From contig CP009416.1 in assembly GCA_000818095.1 (NCBI GenBank), forward strand, positions 1,224,501 through 1,288,500: a stretch of 64,000 nt of DNA, given 5' to 3'. The position numbers and the translations under genes were made by a program. The stretch comes from Jeotgalibacillus malaysiensis. GTDB lineage: Bacteria; Bacillota; Bacilli; Bacillales; Jeotgalibacillaceae. Below the pieces are notes generated by a model. It was not told the DNA's origin. It did no database searches and saw only the letters and a program-made list of their open reading frames with translations. Positions 25,375 to 34,300 of this stretch are shown here, piece by piece. The number at the start of each line of letters is the position of its first letter. Position 1 is the stretch's first letter.

Positions 25375-25404
25375 AAAAAAGAAGGCATCTCAGCCTTCTT
25401 TTTT
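25375..25404 (-). terminator. Terminator of the 25.4-kb membrane-protein gene
   Basis: On the minus strand AAAAAAGAAGGC / GCCTTCTTTTTT, overlapping the stop codon of the gene it ends. Confidence 0.85.
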
Positions 25405-25764
25405 GTCGCTTTGTATAGGTGTGTAGTTCTTAGCACGGAACTGATCCTTCAGCAGCTGGATGCTTAAGATCAGGCATAGCATACCTGTCAGCCAGATCAA
25501 TCCTGCCACGCCTAGCAGAAAATGAATTTCATCTGATACATTTTCAACTGTAGGGTCGTTAAAACCGCCGCTGAGGCCCATAAAAAATACAATATAGGCG
25601 ATCATCGTGAGACCAAGGTGGGCAGCAAGCCATAAAAAGGCCGTTTTCATACGCGGAGCGCGTCGGATTGAATAGAGTACAAATATAATTGCGGCAATCA
25701 CAGCTACAACGAATCCCCATTCGATGATGAGCAGGAATGTGCTGTTCAGTTCTTCAGTCAGCAT
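25390..25764 (-). CDS. Unknown three-to-four-helix membrane protein
   Basis: 124 residues with hydrophobic segments at about 11-33, 42-62 and 81-105 and a charged C-terminal tail. The ATG at 25764 lies eight bases after AAGGAG; an upstream in-frame ATG has no site. No recognised motif. It stands between the comK region and the PH-like gene, with its own terminator. No function proposed. Confidence 0.6.
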   Translation of the reverse strand: MLTEELNSTFLLIIEWGFVVAVIAAIIFVLYSIRRAPRMKTAFLWLAAHLGLTMIAYIVFFMGLSGGFNDPTVENVSDEIHFLLGVAGLIWLTGMLCLILSIQLLKDQFRAKNYTPIQSDKKEG

Positions 25765-25865
25765 GAGCGGGCTCCTTATCATGAATTGTTTTAGATATGT
25801 CTATTATTCATGAATTTTGCCTGAAATGCCACTCTGGAGCGGGCAATTTTGTGACAAAAGTTGAA

Positions 25866-25898
25866 CCCCCTGCATTTTTGTTGCCTGTTTGCAGGGGG
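25866..25898 (-). terminator. Candidate terminator of yhzC
   Basis: CCCCCTGCA / TGCAGGGGG stem 8 nt past the yhzC stop; the following T-tract is weak on the minus strand. Confidence 0.6.
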
Positions 25899-25906
25899 CT
25901 CAAGTA

Positions 25907-26146
25907 CTACACACCGTGTGTGTCCTCTAATGTATTTAATTCTGCTGAGTACTTCATAAAAGCGTCTTGATCTTTGTTGTCTAACGCTTCATTAATAGCT
26001 GTTACAAGCTGTTCCTTGCGATGACGGACCAGAATTTCATTTAATACCATGTCCACGTAAATCTCCATCATCGTCATTTCACTGGATTGTTTCTGAGGGA
26101 CGGTTGACTCATTCATAAACTCTGCGAACGATTTGTTGTTTTCCAT
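25907..26146 (-). CDS. yhzC: IDEAL-domain small protein YhzC
   Basis: 79 residues with a C-terminal IDEAL-domain-like segment (INEALDNKDQDAFMKYSAEL, about 49-68) preceded by MVLNEILVRHRKEQL. It is divergent from comK, as in B. subtilis where yhzC neighbours comK. The ATG at 26146 is eight bases after AGAGG. The IDEAL segment is known from small Bacillota proteins; the molecular role is undefined. A competence-related role is only suggested by position. Confidence 0.8.
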   Translation of the reverse strand: MENNKSFAEFMNESTVPQKQSSEMTMMEIYVDMVLNEILVRHRKEQLVTAINEALDNKDQDAFMKYSAELNTLEDTHGV

Positions 26147-26255
26147 CTTCATCACCTCTGCTACTTTTTTTCATTATAGAGAATATCAGCGAGAATATCA
26201 ACAGAAAGTTTTAAATTTTTAGACAATATGAATTTAATGCTGTAATGATGACAGA

Positions 26256-26277
26256 ATGTTCGGGATGGTACGAACAT
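26256..26277. promoter_or_regulatory. Inverted repeat upstream of comK
   Basis: ATGTTCG, 8-nt spacer, CGAACAT, a perfect 7-bp inverted repeat 78 nt before the comK start, in an AT-rich region. The half-sites resemble those of LexA but are in the opposite arrangement. Confidence 0.45.
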
Positions 26278-26354
26278 ATTTGGAAAAATTTATGTATACT
26301 TTTGAGTAGTATTTGGTATATGATTATCCCATAAAAATATAAAGGAGTGATAAA

Positions 26355-26993
26355 ATGGAATTTATGACAGAGCGTGAAACTTATACTGTCAATGCAAGTA
26401 CAATGATTTTAGAGCCGAGAATTGCAGATGGGAAATTAACAGGAACGATTATTCATGAAAAAGGGAGGTTACCTTTTTCAGTCGACATGAAACCGATGGA
26501 AATCATGGAGTACTCATGTTTATATTATTTTTCATCTTACGAAGGACGCAAAACCTCATCAAGATTCCTCACCAGCTTCAGTCACAAGCCTCCAATTGTT
26601 GTTGATCCGATGTCAAATGTATATTTCTTTTCAACTCATTCTGATTCAAACAAAAAGAATTACTGGATCGCACTGAATCACGTGGTGAGTATAGAAAAGA
26701 ATGATAAATTCAGTAATGAAACGACCATCACACTGTCAGGAGATCAGTCAATCACACTGCCAATTTCAAGACGCGCAACGCACCTGCAGTATTTGAAAGC
26801 CTCAGTACTCTCCCTTAAACTGCATCAAAACGTTGATAACATCCGTGAAAAGAATGAAGATACTTACAAAACCCGACTCCATAAAATGCGCTTCGGTTTT
26901 GCAGAGTACCTCGACAGAATTGAACAAGCCGATCAAGAACGGATCAATCCGGATGACGGCGGCGACATCGACTTTAACCGTCCGATCAAATAA
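26355..26993 (+). CDS. comK: Competence transcription factor ComK
   Basis: 212 residues, about 20 more than B. subtilis ComK. The most conserved block is GRKTSSRFLTSFSHKPPIVVDP (about 64-85), with MKPMEIMEYSC earlier and QSITLPISRRATH later. ComK activates its own gene and the DNA-uptake machinery by binding AT-boxes in DNA. The ribosome site AAAGGAGTG precedes the ATG. The C-terminal tail (about the last 20 residues, acidic) overlaps the opposing yhjD coding end. Identity is good; functionality of natural competence in this organism is inferred. Confidence 0.9.
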   Translation: MEFMTERETYTVNASTMILEPRIADGKLTGTIIHEKGRLPFSVDMKPMEIMEYSCLYYFSSYEGRKTSSRFLTSFSHKPPIVVDPMSNVYFFSTHSDSNKKNYWIALNHVVSIEKNDKFSNETTITLSGDQSITLPISRRATHLQYLKASVLSLKLHQNVDNIREKNEDTYKTRLHKMRFGFAEYLDRIEQADQERINPDDGGDIDFNRPIK

Positions 26994-27328
26994 TACCTCA
27001 ACAGGTTCTCAACGTGATTTCTGAGGCGTGGATTAAAATAGTTATGCTGCTCTTCATAACCCTTATACACAAACAGATACATCGTAAAAGCTTCATCAGA
27101 TTTCAGTTTCACAACTTTCATGCCGTGATCTCTCATATACTTTTTCAGTGTGGCAAGATCACGCTGTACGGCAATCATCGTTTCTTCAATTAATTCAATA
27201 TAAGGTCTCGGGAGCTTCACACCACTCTTTTCAATCACAATCTGATCACGTTCAAGGATCTTCAGCACCATCGGCAGATAAAAAGCATTCTCCAGCCGGT
27301 CCCGATCCTCTGTTGGAATCCTTGTCAT
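26933..27328 (-). CDS. yhjD: YhjD-family protein
   Basis: 131 residues, helical, with TRIPTEDRDRLENAFYLPMVL at the N-terminus (about 2-22) and SDEAFTMYLFVYKGYEEQHNYFNPRLRN (about 77-104), which match my memory of Bacillus YhjD. RBS AGGAGGAG. The last 61 bases overlap comK on the opposite strand. Order comK, yhjD, yhjE, signal peptidase follows B. subtilis. No catalytic motif; function unknown. Confidence 0.8.
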   Translation of the reverse strand: MTRIPTEDRDRLENAFYLPMVLKILERDQIVIEKSGVKLPRPYIELIEETMIAVQRDLATLKKYMRDHGMKVVKLKSDEAFTMYLFVYKGYEEQHNYFNPRLRNHVENLLRYYLIGRLKSMSPPSSGLIRS

Positions 27329-27405
27329 TGAAATCTCCTCCTATATAACGAACGTGTGTTCTATATCATTTTACACAGATTTTCGGATTTTACAACTGGA
27401 TTATG

Positions 27406-27435
27406 TTTGCATTATTCACAAATAAATCTGATAAT
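27406..27435 (+). promoter_or_regulatory. Candidate promoter of the S9 peptidase gene
   Basis: TTTGCA, 18-nt spacer, GATAAT, about 55 nt before the chosen start. Confidence 0.4.
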
Positions 27436-27490
27436 AGAACAAGCGGTTTATCTCGAAAGCCGAAATATCTGTTTTACCGGAGGGGATTTC

Positions 27491-29470
27491 ATGACACAAA
27501 AGCGCAAAATCACAGCAGAAGATCTGTATAAAATCGAATCACTGACTGATCCGAGATGGTCACCGGACGGCAAACATATTTTATTCGTCAAAACACACAT
27601 CAATGAAGACCATACATATGCATCAAATTTATTTTTATATGACCAGGAGTCAGAAGAGCTGAACCAGTGGACTTATGGTGACAAAAGAGTTTCTGCTCCA
27701 CGCTGGTCACCGGACGGCAAAAAAGTAGCGTTTGTCTCAAACCGCTCCGGAAAAAACCAGCTCTACGTTTTACCTGTAAGCGGCGGGGAAGCAAGGCAGG
27801 TAACAGATATCGACAACGGCGCAGGCAATCCGGTATGGTCACCGTGCAGCGGGAAGCTTGCGTTTACCGTATCACTTGAACCTGAAGACGCGCTGAATGA
27901 AGAAAAGAAAAAAGAAGATGATGAGAAAAAGCTGAAACCGTTTGTAACAGATTCCATGAAATACAAAGCAGATGGTGCCGGCCTGCTCGATGATAAGAAG
28001 CAGCAGATCGCAATCATTGATCTGAAAACTGAAGAGCTTCGTCAGCTGACAAAAGGAAAAGACAGCTATACACCTTTTGCGTGGTCACCGGACGGAAAGT
28101 ATCTCGCTTATGCAACAGATGCTGACGCAAAAGATAAAGACTTTTCATTTAACAATGAGTTATATCTCTACAATCTTGAAGACGACAGTAAAGAGCATAT
28201 TCAGACAGCTGAAGGATATGTCGGCTTTGCTGCATGGTCACCTGAGGGCGATCAGCTTGCCTTTACGGCTTCAGGTAGAACATACGAAAATGCTACACAC
28301 AGTGAGCTCTGGGTATGGGAGCAAAATGCCGGGACAGCCACTTGTCTGACTGAAGGAATCGATGCACCGGTCGGAGATTATGCAATCGGCGATATTCAGC
28401 AGGGAGCAAGTATTCAAGGGGCTGTCTGGGCTGATAATAACAGTCTGTATTTTGTCATTACAGACCAGGGCAACGTAAACCTGTATTATGCTTCTACAGA
28501 AGGGGAAGTATATCCGGCTTATGAAGGGGATCATCACGTATACGGGTTTGACGTACATGGTGAATCACAGAAAATAGCCGCTGCGATCAGTACAACTAAA
28601 AATCCGGGCGACCTGCATGTGATTCATGTTCCGACAGGAGAAGCAAAGCAGGTAACAAATGTAAACCGCCAGCTGCTTGATGAAGTTGAAGTGGTAGCGC
28701 CTGAAGCTGTTTCTTATGAAAGCACAGACGGTTATACAGTACACGGCTGGTTTATGAAGCCGTCAGGATATCAGGAAGGCGAAAAGGCACCGATGATTTT
28801 GAACATTCATGGTGGACCGCATGCGATGTATGCGAATACGTTCTTCCACGAAATGCAGCTGCTTGCATCTCAGGGTTATGCCGTACTCTATACAAATCCG
28901 CGCGGAAGCCATGGCTACGGCCAGACCTTTGTTAATGCGGTCAGAGGCGATTACGGCGGAGGTGACTACCGCGACCTGATGGCTGCAGTAGACGGTGCGC
29001 TTGAGCAGTTTGACTTCATCGACCGTGACCGCCTCGGTGTAACAGGCGGAAGCTACGGCGGGTTTATGACGAACTGGATCACAGGCCATACAGACCGATT
29101 TAAAGCAGCCGTTACGCAGCGCTGCATCAGCAACTGGATCAGTTTCTACGGTGTCAGTGATATCGGCTACTACTTCAGTGAATGGCAGATCCAGGCAGAC
29201 CTTGGTGACATTGATACGCTCTGGAAGCACTCACCGCTTGCCTATGCGGATCAGATCAAAACACCACTGTTAATTCTGCACAGTGAAAATGACTACCGCT
29301 GCCCGATCGAACAGGCAGAACAGCTTTACATTGCACTAAAAAGAAAAGAGAAAAAAACACGCCTGGTCAGATTCCCTGAATCAGACCACAACCTCTCAAG
29401 AACAGGAAAACCTGAACTCAGACTCGAAAGACTAAACCACCTGACAGGCTGGATGGATGAGTATATTTAA
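27491..29470 (+). CDS. S9-family (prolyl oligopeptidase-type) peptidase, YuxL-like
   Basis: 659 residues. The N-terminal beta-propeller (about 1-400) has repeated RWSPDGK-type TolB/DPP blades; the C-terminal alpha/beta hydrolase carries the nucleophile in GGSYGGF (about residue 521), Asp in SENDYRCP (about 600) and His in ESDHNLS (about 632). It is predicted to be a cytoplasmic acylaminoacyl- or dipeptidyl-peptidase. The ATG at 27491 follows GGAGGGG; 45 upstream in-frame codons have no site and are excluded. Transcribed alone, ending at the repeat/terminator at 29.6 kb. Confidence 0.9.
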   Translation: MTQKRKITAEDLYKIESLTDPRWSPDGKHILFVKTHINEDHTYASNLFLYDQESEELNQWTYGDKRVSAPRWSPDGKKVAFVSNRSGKNQLYVLPVSGGEARQVTDIDNGAGNPVWSPCSGKLAFTVSLEPEDALNEEKKKEDDEKKLKPFVTDSMKYKADGAGLLDDKKQQIAIIDLKTEELRQLTKGKDSYTPFAWSPDGKYLAYATDADAKDKDFSFNNELYLYNLEDDSKEHIQTAEGYVGFAAWSPEGDQLAFTASGRTYENATHSELWVWEQNAGTATCLTEGIDAPVGDYAIGDIQQGASIQGAVWADNNSLYFVITDQGNVNLYYASTEGEVYPAYEGDHHVYGFDVHGESQKIAAAISTTKNPGDLHVIHVPTGEAKQVTNVNRQLLDEVEVVAPEAVSYESTDGYTVHGWFMKPSGYQEGEKAPMILNIHGGPHAMYANTFFHEMQLLASQGYAVLYTNPRGSHGYGQTFVNAVRGDYGGGDYRDLMAAVDGALEQFDFIDRDRLGVTGGSYGGFMTNWITGHTDRFKAAVTQRCISNWISFYGVSDIGYYFSEWQIQADLGDIDTLWKHSPLAYADQIKTPLLILHSENDYRCPIEQAEQLYIALKRKEKKTRLVRFPESDHNLSRTGKPELRLERLNHLTGWMDEYI

Positions 29471-29540
29471 ATAATCAAGTTTAATGGATATAACATATTT
29501 TTACTTGTATAGCTGCCATTTCATTTTATAAGGGAGGTCA

Positions 29541-29670
29541 CAGTGCAGCGGAGCGGAGGGCGACGACTCCAACGGGATATGACGGACAGGTGAGACCCCG
29601 CAGGCGCAAAGCGACGAGGAGGCTCACCGCCGTCCCCGTGGAAAGCGTCCGCCCGAAGCGTAGCGAAACG
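29541..29670 (+). repeat. Dispersed GC-rich palindromic repeat after the S9 peptidase gene
   Basis: Contains in order GCGACTCC-like, GGTGAGACCCCGCAGGCG, GAGGAGGCTCACCGCC and GGAAAGCGTCCGCCCGAAGCG, the same order as the copies at 31.1 and (inverted) 60.4 kb. It lies between the stop codon and the terminator. The 29471-29834 gap holds this element, a terminator and the yhjE leader. Confidence 0.75.
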
Positions 29671-29675
29671 ATTCC

Positions 29676-29712
29676 AAAACCCGAGACATCTTCGTCCGGG
29701 TTTTTATTTTTC
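29676..29712 (+). terminator. Terminator downstream of the S9 peptidase gene and repeat
   Basis: AAAACCCG / CGGGTTTT stem with a 13-nt loop and a T-rich tract. Confidence 0.8.
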
Positions 29713-29834
29713 ATTTGTCATAGTTTGTACAAAACAAAACAAGGGAAAAATATAGCCGTAATAGGCGGTATTTTCCGAATTATGCTATACTGATAAAAAA
29801 TAGCCGCCAGTCTATAGACCAGAGGAGCGTTTGA

Positions 29835-30539
29835 ATGACGTTGGAAACTCTAGAAGCATGGTTTACACTCGAAAATCTTCGTGAATTAATTGCAGAGTAT
29901 CGGGCATTCGGACCGCTGATCGGTTTTCTGTTACCCGTTTTGGAAGCATTTCTGCCTTTCCTGCCGCTCGTCGCCTTTGTCGTGGCGAATGCAAATGCAT
30001 ATGGTGTGCTTTTTGGCATACTGCTCTCATGGGCGGGTGCTTCAGTCGGTGCATTAATGGTCTTTTGGCTGCTCAGGCGCTTTGGCCATCTCAGGCTGTT
30101 TTACTTCTTAAGCAATCAAAAGCAGATCAGAAAGCTGACTACCTGGGTTGAACGTCATGGATTCGGTCCGCTGTTTCTGCTCCTGTGTTTTCCATTTACA
30201 CCATCAGCCCTCGTCAACGTCGTCGCGGGGTTATCGCGCATCAGCATTATGCAGTATATGCTGGCTGTTGTTTCAGGAAAACTCGTTATGATCTCTACGA
30301 TTTCATTTATCGGTGCAGACATCGTTTCACTGATCAGGGAGCCGGTTAAAACAGCGATTGTACTTGGCGTCATCGTTGTCTTATGGCTGGTAGGAAAAAG
30401 AGTAGAAAAAATGATCAATAAAAAAATGGAACGTGACATATTGATGCACGAGCGTCATAGAAAGTCTGCCGGGAATGAAAGGTTGGAGAATAGATGGAAT
30501 CGTGGAAAAAAGAAAGCTTCGAATGGCTCAAAGCATTAG
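29835..30539 (+). CDS. yhjE: TVP38/TMEM64 (DedA-like VTT domain) membrane protein YhjE
   Basis: 234 residues with about six spans. The VTT/SNARE-associated core shows LPVLEAFLPFLPLVAF (about 35-50), GASVGALMVFWLLRRFG (about 63-80) and FPFTPSALVNVVAGLS (about 120-135). Such proteins are now linked to lipid scrambling or flipping in membranes. The C-terminal tail is very basic. It overlaps the next gene (signal peptidase) by 46 bases, as yhjE-sipV adjoin in Bacillus. Confidence 0.85.
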   Translation: MTLETLEAWFTLENLRELIAEYRAFGPLIGFLLPVLEAFLPFLPLVAFVVANANAYGVLFGILLSWAGASVGALMVFWLLRRFGHLRLFYFLSNQKQIRKLTTWVERHGFGPLFLLLCFPFTPSALVNVVAGLSRISIMQYMLAVVSGKLVMISTISFIGADIVSLIREPVKTAIVLGVIVVLWLVGKRVEKMINKKMERDILMHERHRKSAGNERLENRWNRGKKKASNGSKH

Positions 30540-31045
30540 CAGTAGGAGTCGTCATTGTACTTGTTGTCCGCATTTTTCTTTTTTCGAATTACGTAGTAGA
30601 AGGTGTATCCATGCAGCCGACACTGCAGGATGGCAACAAGCTGGTCATTAATAAAATCGGTTATCAGATCGGGGATTTTGACAGATTTGACGTTATTGTC
30701 TTTCATGCAAATGAATCAGAAGACTATGTGAAAAGAGTCATCGGACTTCCGGGAGATGAAATCTCTTATGAAGACGATCAGTTATATATTAACGGTGAAT
30801 ACTATAAAGAGCCGTATCTTGAAGAATTCCGTACAGGAGAAGGCCGCCTCACAGGTGATTTCACACTTGAGGAGTTAACAGGTGAATCAGAAGTGCCTGA
30901 AGGTCAGCTGTTCGTACTTGGTGATAACCGTCAGGAAAGCCTCGACAGCCGCATCTTCGGCTTCATCGACCAGGACTCAGTCGTCGGCAAAGTCAACCTC
31001 AGATACTGGCCGCTGAACGAACTTGATGTAAGATTTTACGAGTAA
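30494..31045 (+). CDS. sipV: Type I signal peptidase (SipV-like)
   Basis: 183 residues, one N-terminal transmembrane helix (about 13-31) and an extracytoplasmic catalytic domain. The catalytic Ser is S39 (GVSMQPTL) and the general-base Lys is K80 (DYVKRVIGLPGD); the GDNRQESLDSR box (about 142-152) is the family's final motif. It removes Sec signal peptides. Named after its position, following yhjE as in B. subtilis; another Sip paralogue name is possible. It starts inside yhjE. Confidence 0.9.
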   Translation: MESWKKESFEWLKALAVGVVIVLVVRIFLFSNYVVEGVSMQPTLQDGNKLVINKIGYQIGDFDRFDVIVFHANESEDYVKRVIGLPGDEISYEDDQLYINGEYYKEPYLEEFRTGEGRLTGDFTLEELTGESEVPEGQLFVLGDNRQESLDSRIFGFIDQDSVVGKVNLRYWPLNELDVRFYE

Positions 31046-31080
31046 TTAAAAGAGTTGATTAATAATAAAGAAATCTCAGG

Positions 31081-31204
31081 TGAACGTAGCGTAAGGCGGC
31101 GACTCCGGGACGAATAGAGGGAAGCTGAGACCCCGCAAGGCGAAGCCTGAGGAGGCTCGGCAACCTCCGTCCGGAAAGCGTCCGCCTGAAGCGCAGTGAA
31201 CCGT
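31081..31204 (+). repeat. Dispersed GC-rich palindromic repeat after sipV
   Basis: Very close to the reverse complement of 60384-60513: the run from GGCGGCGACTCC through AAGCTGAGACCCCGCAAGG to GGAAAGCGTCCGCCTGAA differs at only a few positions. The ends AGGCGG / CCGCCT pair. Located between the sipV stop and its terminator. Confidence 0.8.
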
Positions 31205-31209
31205 TTATA

Positions 31210-31253
31210 AGACCGGACCTTACACAACTAAGTGTAAAGTCCGGTCTCTTTTC
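31210..31253 (+). terminator. Terminator of yhjE-sipV
   Basis: A hairpin of AGACCGGAC.TTACAC and GTGTAAAGTCCGGTCT followed by CTTTT, directly after the repeat element. Confidence 0.85.
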
Positions 31254-31309
31254 ATTAATCAATAATTGTAAGATAATAGCTATATGTAAATGACAAAGGA
31301 GGCACAATT

Positions 31310-34300
31310 ATGCCGCTTGTGATCAAAACAGGACGTTCCGGAACCGGAAAAACAGACAGTATTATGAGTGAAATCACCGCTAAAGTCAAAAACGATCCGT
31401 CAGGTGACCCCATTCTCCTGATCGTTCCTGAACAGATGACGTTCCAGTCAGAGTACCGCCTTGCTATTGAAACCGGCGGGATGGTCAGAGTACAGGTGCT
31501 GAGTTTTACCCGCCTTGCCTGGAGAATTCTTCAGGAAACAGGTGGCGCAACTAGAATACATATTAACCATACAGGTGCCAGCATGCTTGTCAGAAAGCTG
31601 ATTAACGAGCAAAAAGATCAAATGGTCATGTTCGGACGTGCAGCAGGAAAGCATGGTTTTGTCGGTCACGTTGAAAAAATGCTGACAGAGTTCAGAAGGT
31701 ACTGCATTCAGCCGGAAGATTTGCTTGAAAAAACCGCTGAAATGAGTGAAACCGCACCCAAAGCACTGCTCGATAAACTGAAAGATATTGAGCGGATTTA
31801 TGCAGGGTTTGATGAGCAGCTGAGAGACAGATACATAGATTCAGAGGATTATTTAAGGCTGCTTGCTGAGAAAATAAAAGATTCAGCGCTTCTGAGCCGT
31901 GCAGACATTTATTTAGACGGATTCCACAGCTTTACACCGCAGGAATATCTGGTGATTGAAAAGCTGCTCGCTCAGTCAAGATCAATGACAGCAGCTGTAA
32001 CAGCAGATCTGCATTCACCTGATCCGCTTTTATTCAGACAGACGACGGATACAGTCAACCGGTTAAAGGAAATTGCAGCAGAAGCCGGTGATCAAGCAGA
32101 AGTCATTCAGTCTGAAGAGAATGCTAAATATAAGGGGAAAGGTCTGGCGCACTTAGAGCAATCCTTTGAAAAGTATGGTGTCCCTTATAGCGGGCAAGCT
32201 GATATGACAGTTATTGAAGCAGCGAACAGAAGAGCAGAAACTGAAGCGGTTGCGCGTGAGATCAGAAAGCTTGCGAGAAACGAAGGATACCGTTACAAAG
32301 ATATCGCAGTACTGACCCGCAATGGTGATGCGTATCATGAAATCATTGAGCCTGTATTTAAAGATTATGAAATTCCTTATTTTATAGATAAAAAGAGAAC
32401 GATGCTTAATCATCCGCTCATTGAATTTATCCGTTCAGCCATTGAAACCGTTACAAAGCACTGGCGCTATGAAGCAGTTTTCAGAGCTGTAAAAACGGAG
32501 CTGCTGTTTCCGGCGGCAGCTGATCATGAGCTGATCAGGGGGCAGATGGACAGGCTTGAAAACTATGTGCTCGCTCAGGGGATCCACGGTGAACGCTGGA
32601 AAACTGAGTTTTACTATAAGCAGTTCAGAGGACTTGATTTTGTCAGAGTGCCTCAAAATGATGAGGAGAAGCTGATTCAGGATGACCTGAATGCAGCGCG
32701 TGAGATGATCACAGCACCGATTGAACGGTTTGAAAAGCGCCTGAAGTCATCAGAAACCGTACATGATTATTGTGAAGCTGTATTTATCCTGCTTGAAGAG
32801 CTGGAAATACCGCTTAAGCTTGAAGAGATGTCACAGGCAGCTGAAGAAAAAGGAGACGTTGAAGCCGCAAGAGAGCATGATCAGGCATGGGATGCAGTAG
32901 TGGAGCTGCTTGATCAGTTTGTTGAAATTACAGGAGAGGATAAAATGCCTCTTCAGGAATTCAGTGATATTCTGGATTCAGGGATGGAAACGCTGGAATT
33001 CTCGCTTGTTCCCCCTTCAATTGATCAGGTCATTATTGCAGACCTTGAGCTTTCAAGGCTGCCTGCAGTGTGTGCGTCATTTGTGATTGGTGTCAATGAT
33101 GCTGTGATGCCTGCGAGAATGCAGGATGACGGCATTTTAGCTGAAGATGACAGGATCTTTATGGAGCGGGCGGGTATGCAGCTTGCCCCGGGTACAAGGG
33201 AGAAATTGCAGGATGAAGATTTTGTCGCTTACAGAGCGTTTACGTCCCCATCTGAAAAGCTTTATATCTCTTATCCACTTGCAGATGAAGAAGGGAAATC
33301 GCTGATTGTTTCACCTTATATTAAAAAGGTCACAGGTATTTTACCAGAACACCGGTACATGCTTGCTGTGAATGATCCGGTTGAAGTGCCTGGGGATCAG
33401 CAGCTGGATTATATCTGTCATCCACTTCCGACCGCATCATTTATGACGTCACAGCTTCAGCAGTTGAGAAAAGATTATCCTGTTGAAGACATATGGCGTG
33501 ATGTGTACAACTTTTATGTCACAGATCCTTTTTGGAAGCAGGAAAGTAAGCGCATTTTATCAGGGCTGTTTTTCGAGAATGTAGCGTCCCCGCTTACAAA
33601 AGGGACAGCTGAAAGTCTGTACGGCAGTTCTATGATGGCGAGTGTATCGCGGATTGAACGGATGAACAGCTGTGCGTTCCAGCACTTTTCAAGCCATGGG
33701 CTGAGACTTCATGAAAGAAGTATCTTCAGGCTGGATGCACCGAATATCGGTGAGCTGTTCCATGCTGCCCTCAGATGGATTTCTGAAGAATTGTTGCATA
33801 ATGGGATCAGCTGGAAGAGTTTGACGAAAAAGCAGTGTGCAGAGCTTGCCTATCAAGCGGTCAGTCATATAGGACCGCAGCTGCAGTATGACATTTTGAA
33901 CAGCTCAAATAAATACCGCTATATTGCGAAAAAACTGCAGGCAGTTATCCGCCAGGCTTCATATATTTTGAGTGAACATGCAAGAGCAGGGGACTTTGAA
34001 CCCCTCAGAGTAGAGCTTGGATTCGGACCGGGTCAGGAATTGCCGCCGCACAGGATTCTCTTGAGTGACGGGGATACGATGTCACTGCAGGGAAGAATTG
34101 ACCGAGTGGATCAGGCGAGAAGTGATGGCAAGGTTTATTTAAGAGTCATTGACTACAAGTCGAGTGTCAGAGATCTCGATTTTACTGAAATGTATTATGG
34201 ACTGTCGCTGCAGATGATGACGTATCTTGATGTGACGATGACAAATTCATCAAAGCTCGTACAGGCAGAAGCAGAACCTGCCGGCGTACTGTATTTCCAC

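Noticed and set aside
27356-27490. 45-residue N-terminal extension of the S9 peptidase
   Set aside because: No ribosome site at 27356. The promoter candidate lies inside it, and GGAGGGG sits properly before ATG 27491.
29590-29793. 67-codon open frame across the repeat
   Set aside because: It runs through the GC-rich dispersed repeat and its terminator with no ribosome site. Similar frames at 60374-60562 and 31036-31307 arise from other copies of the repeat.
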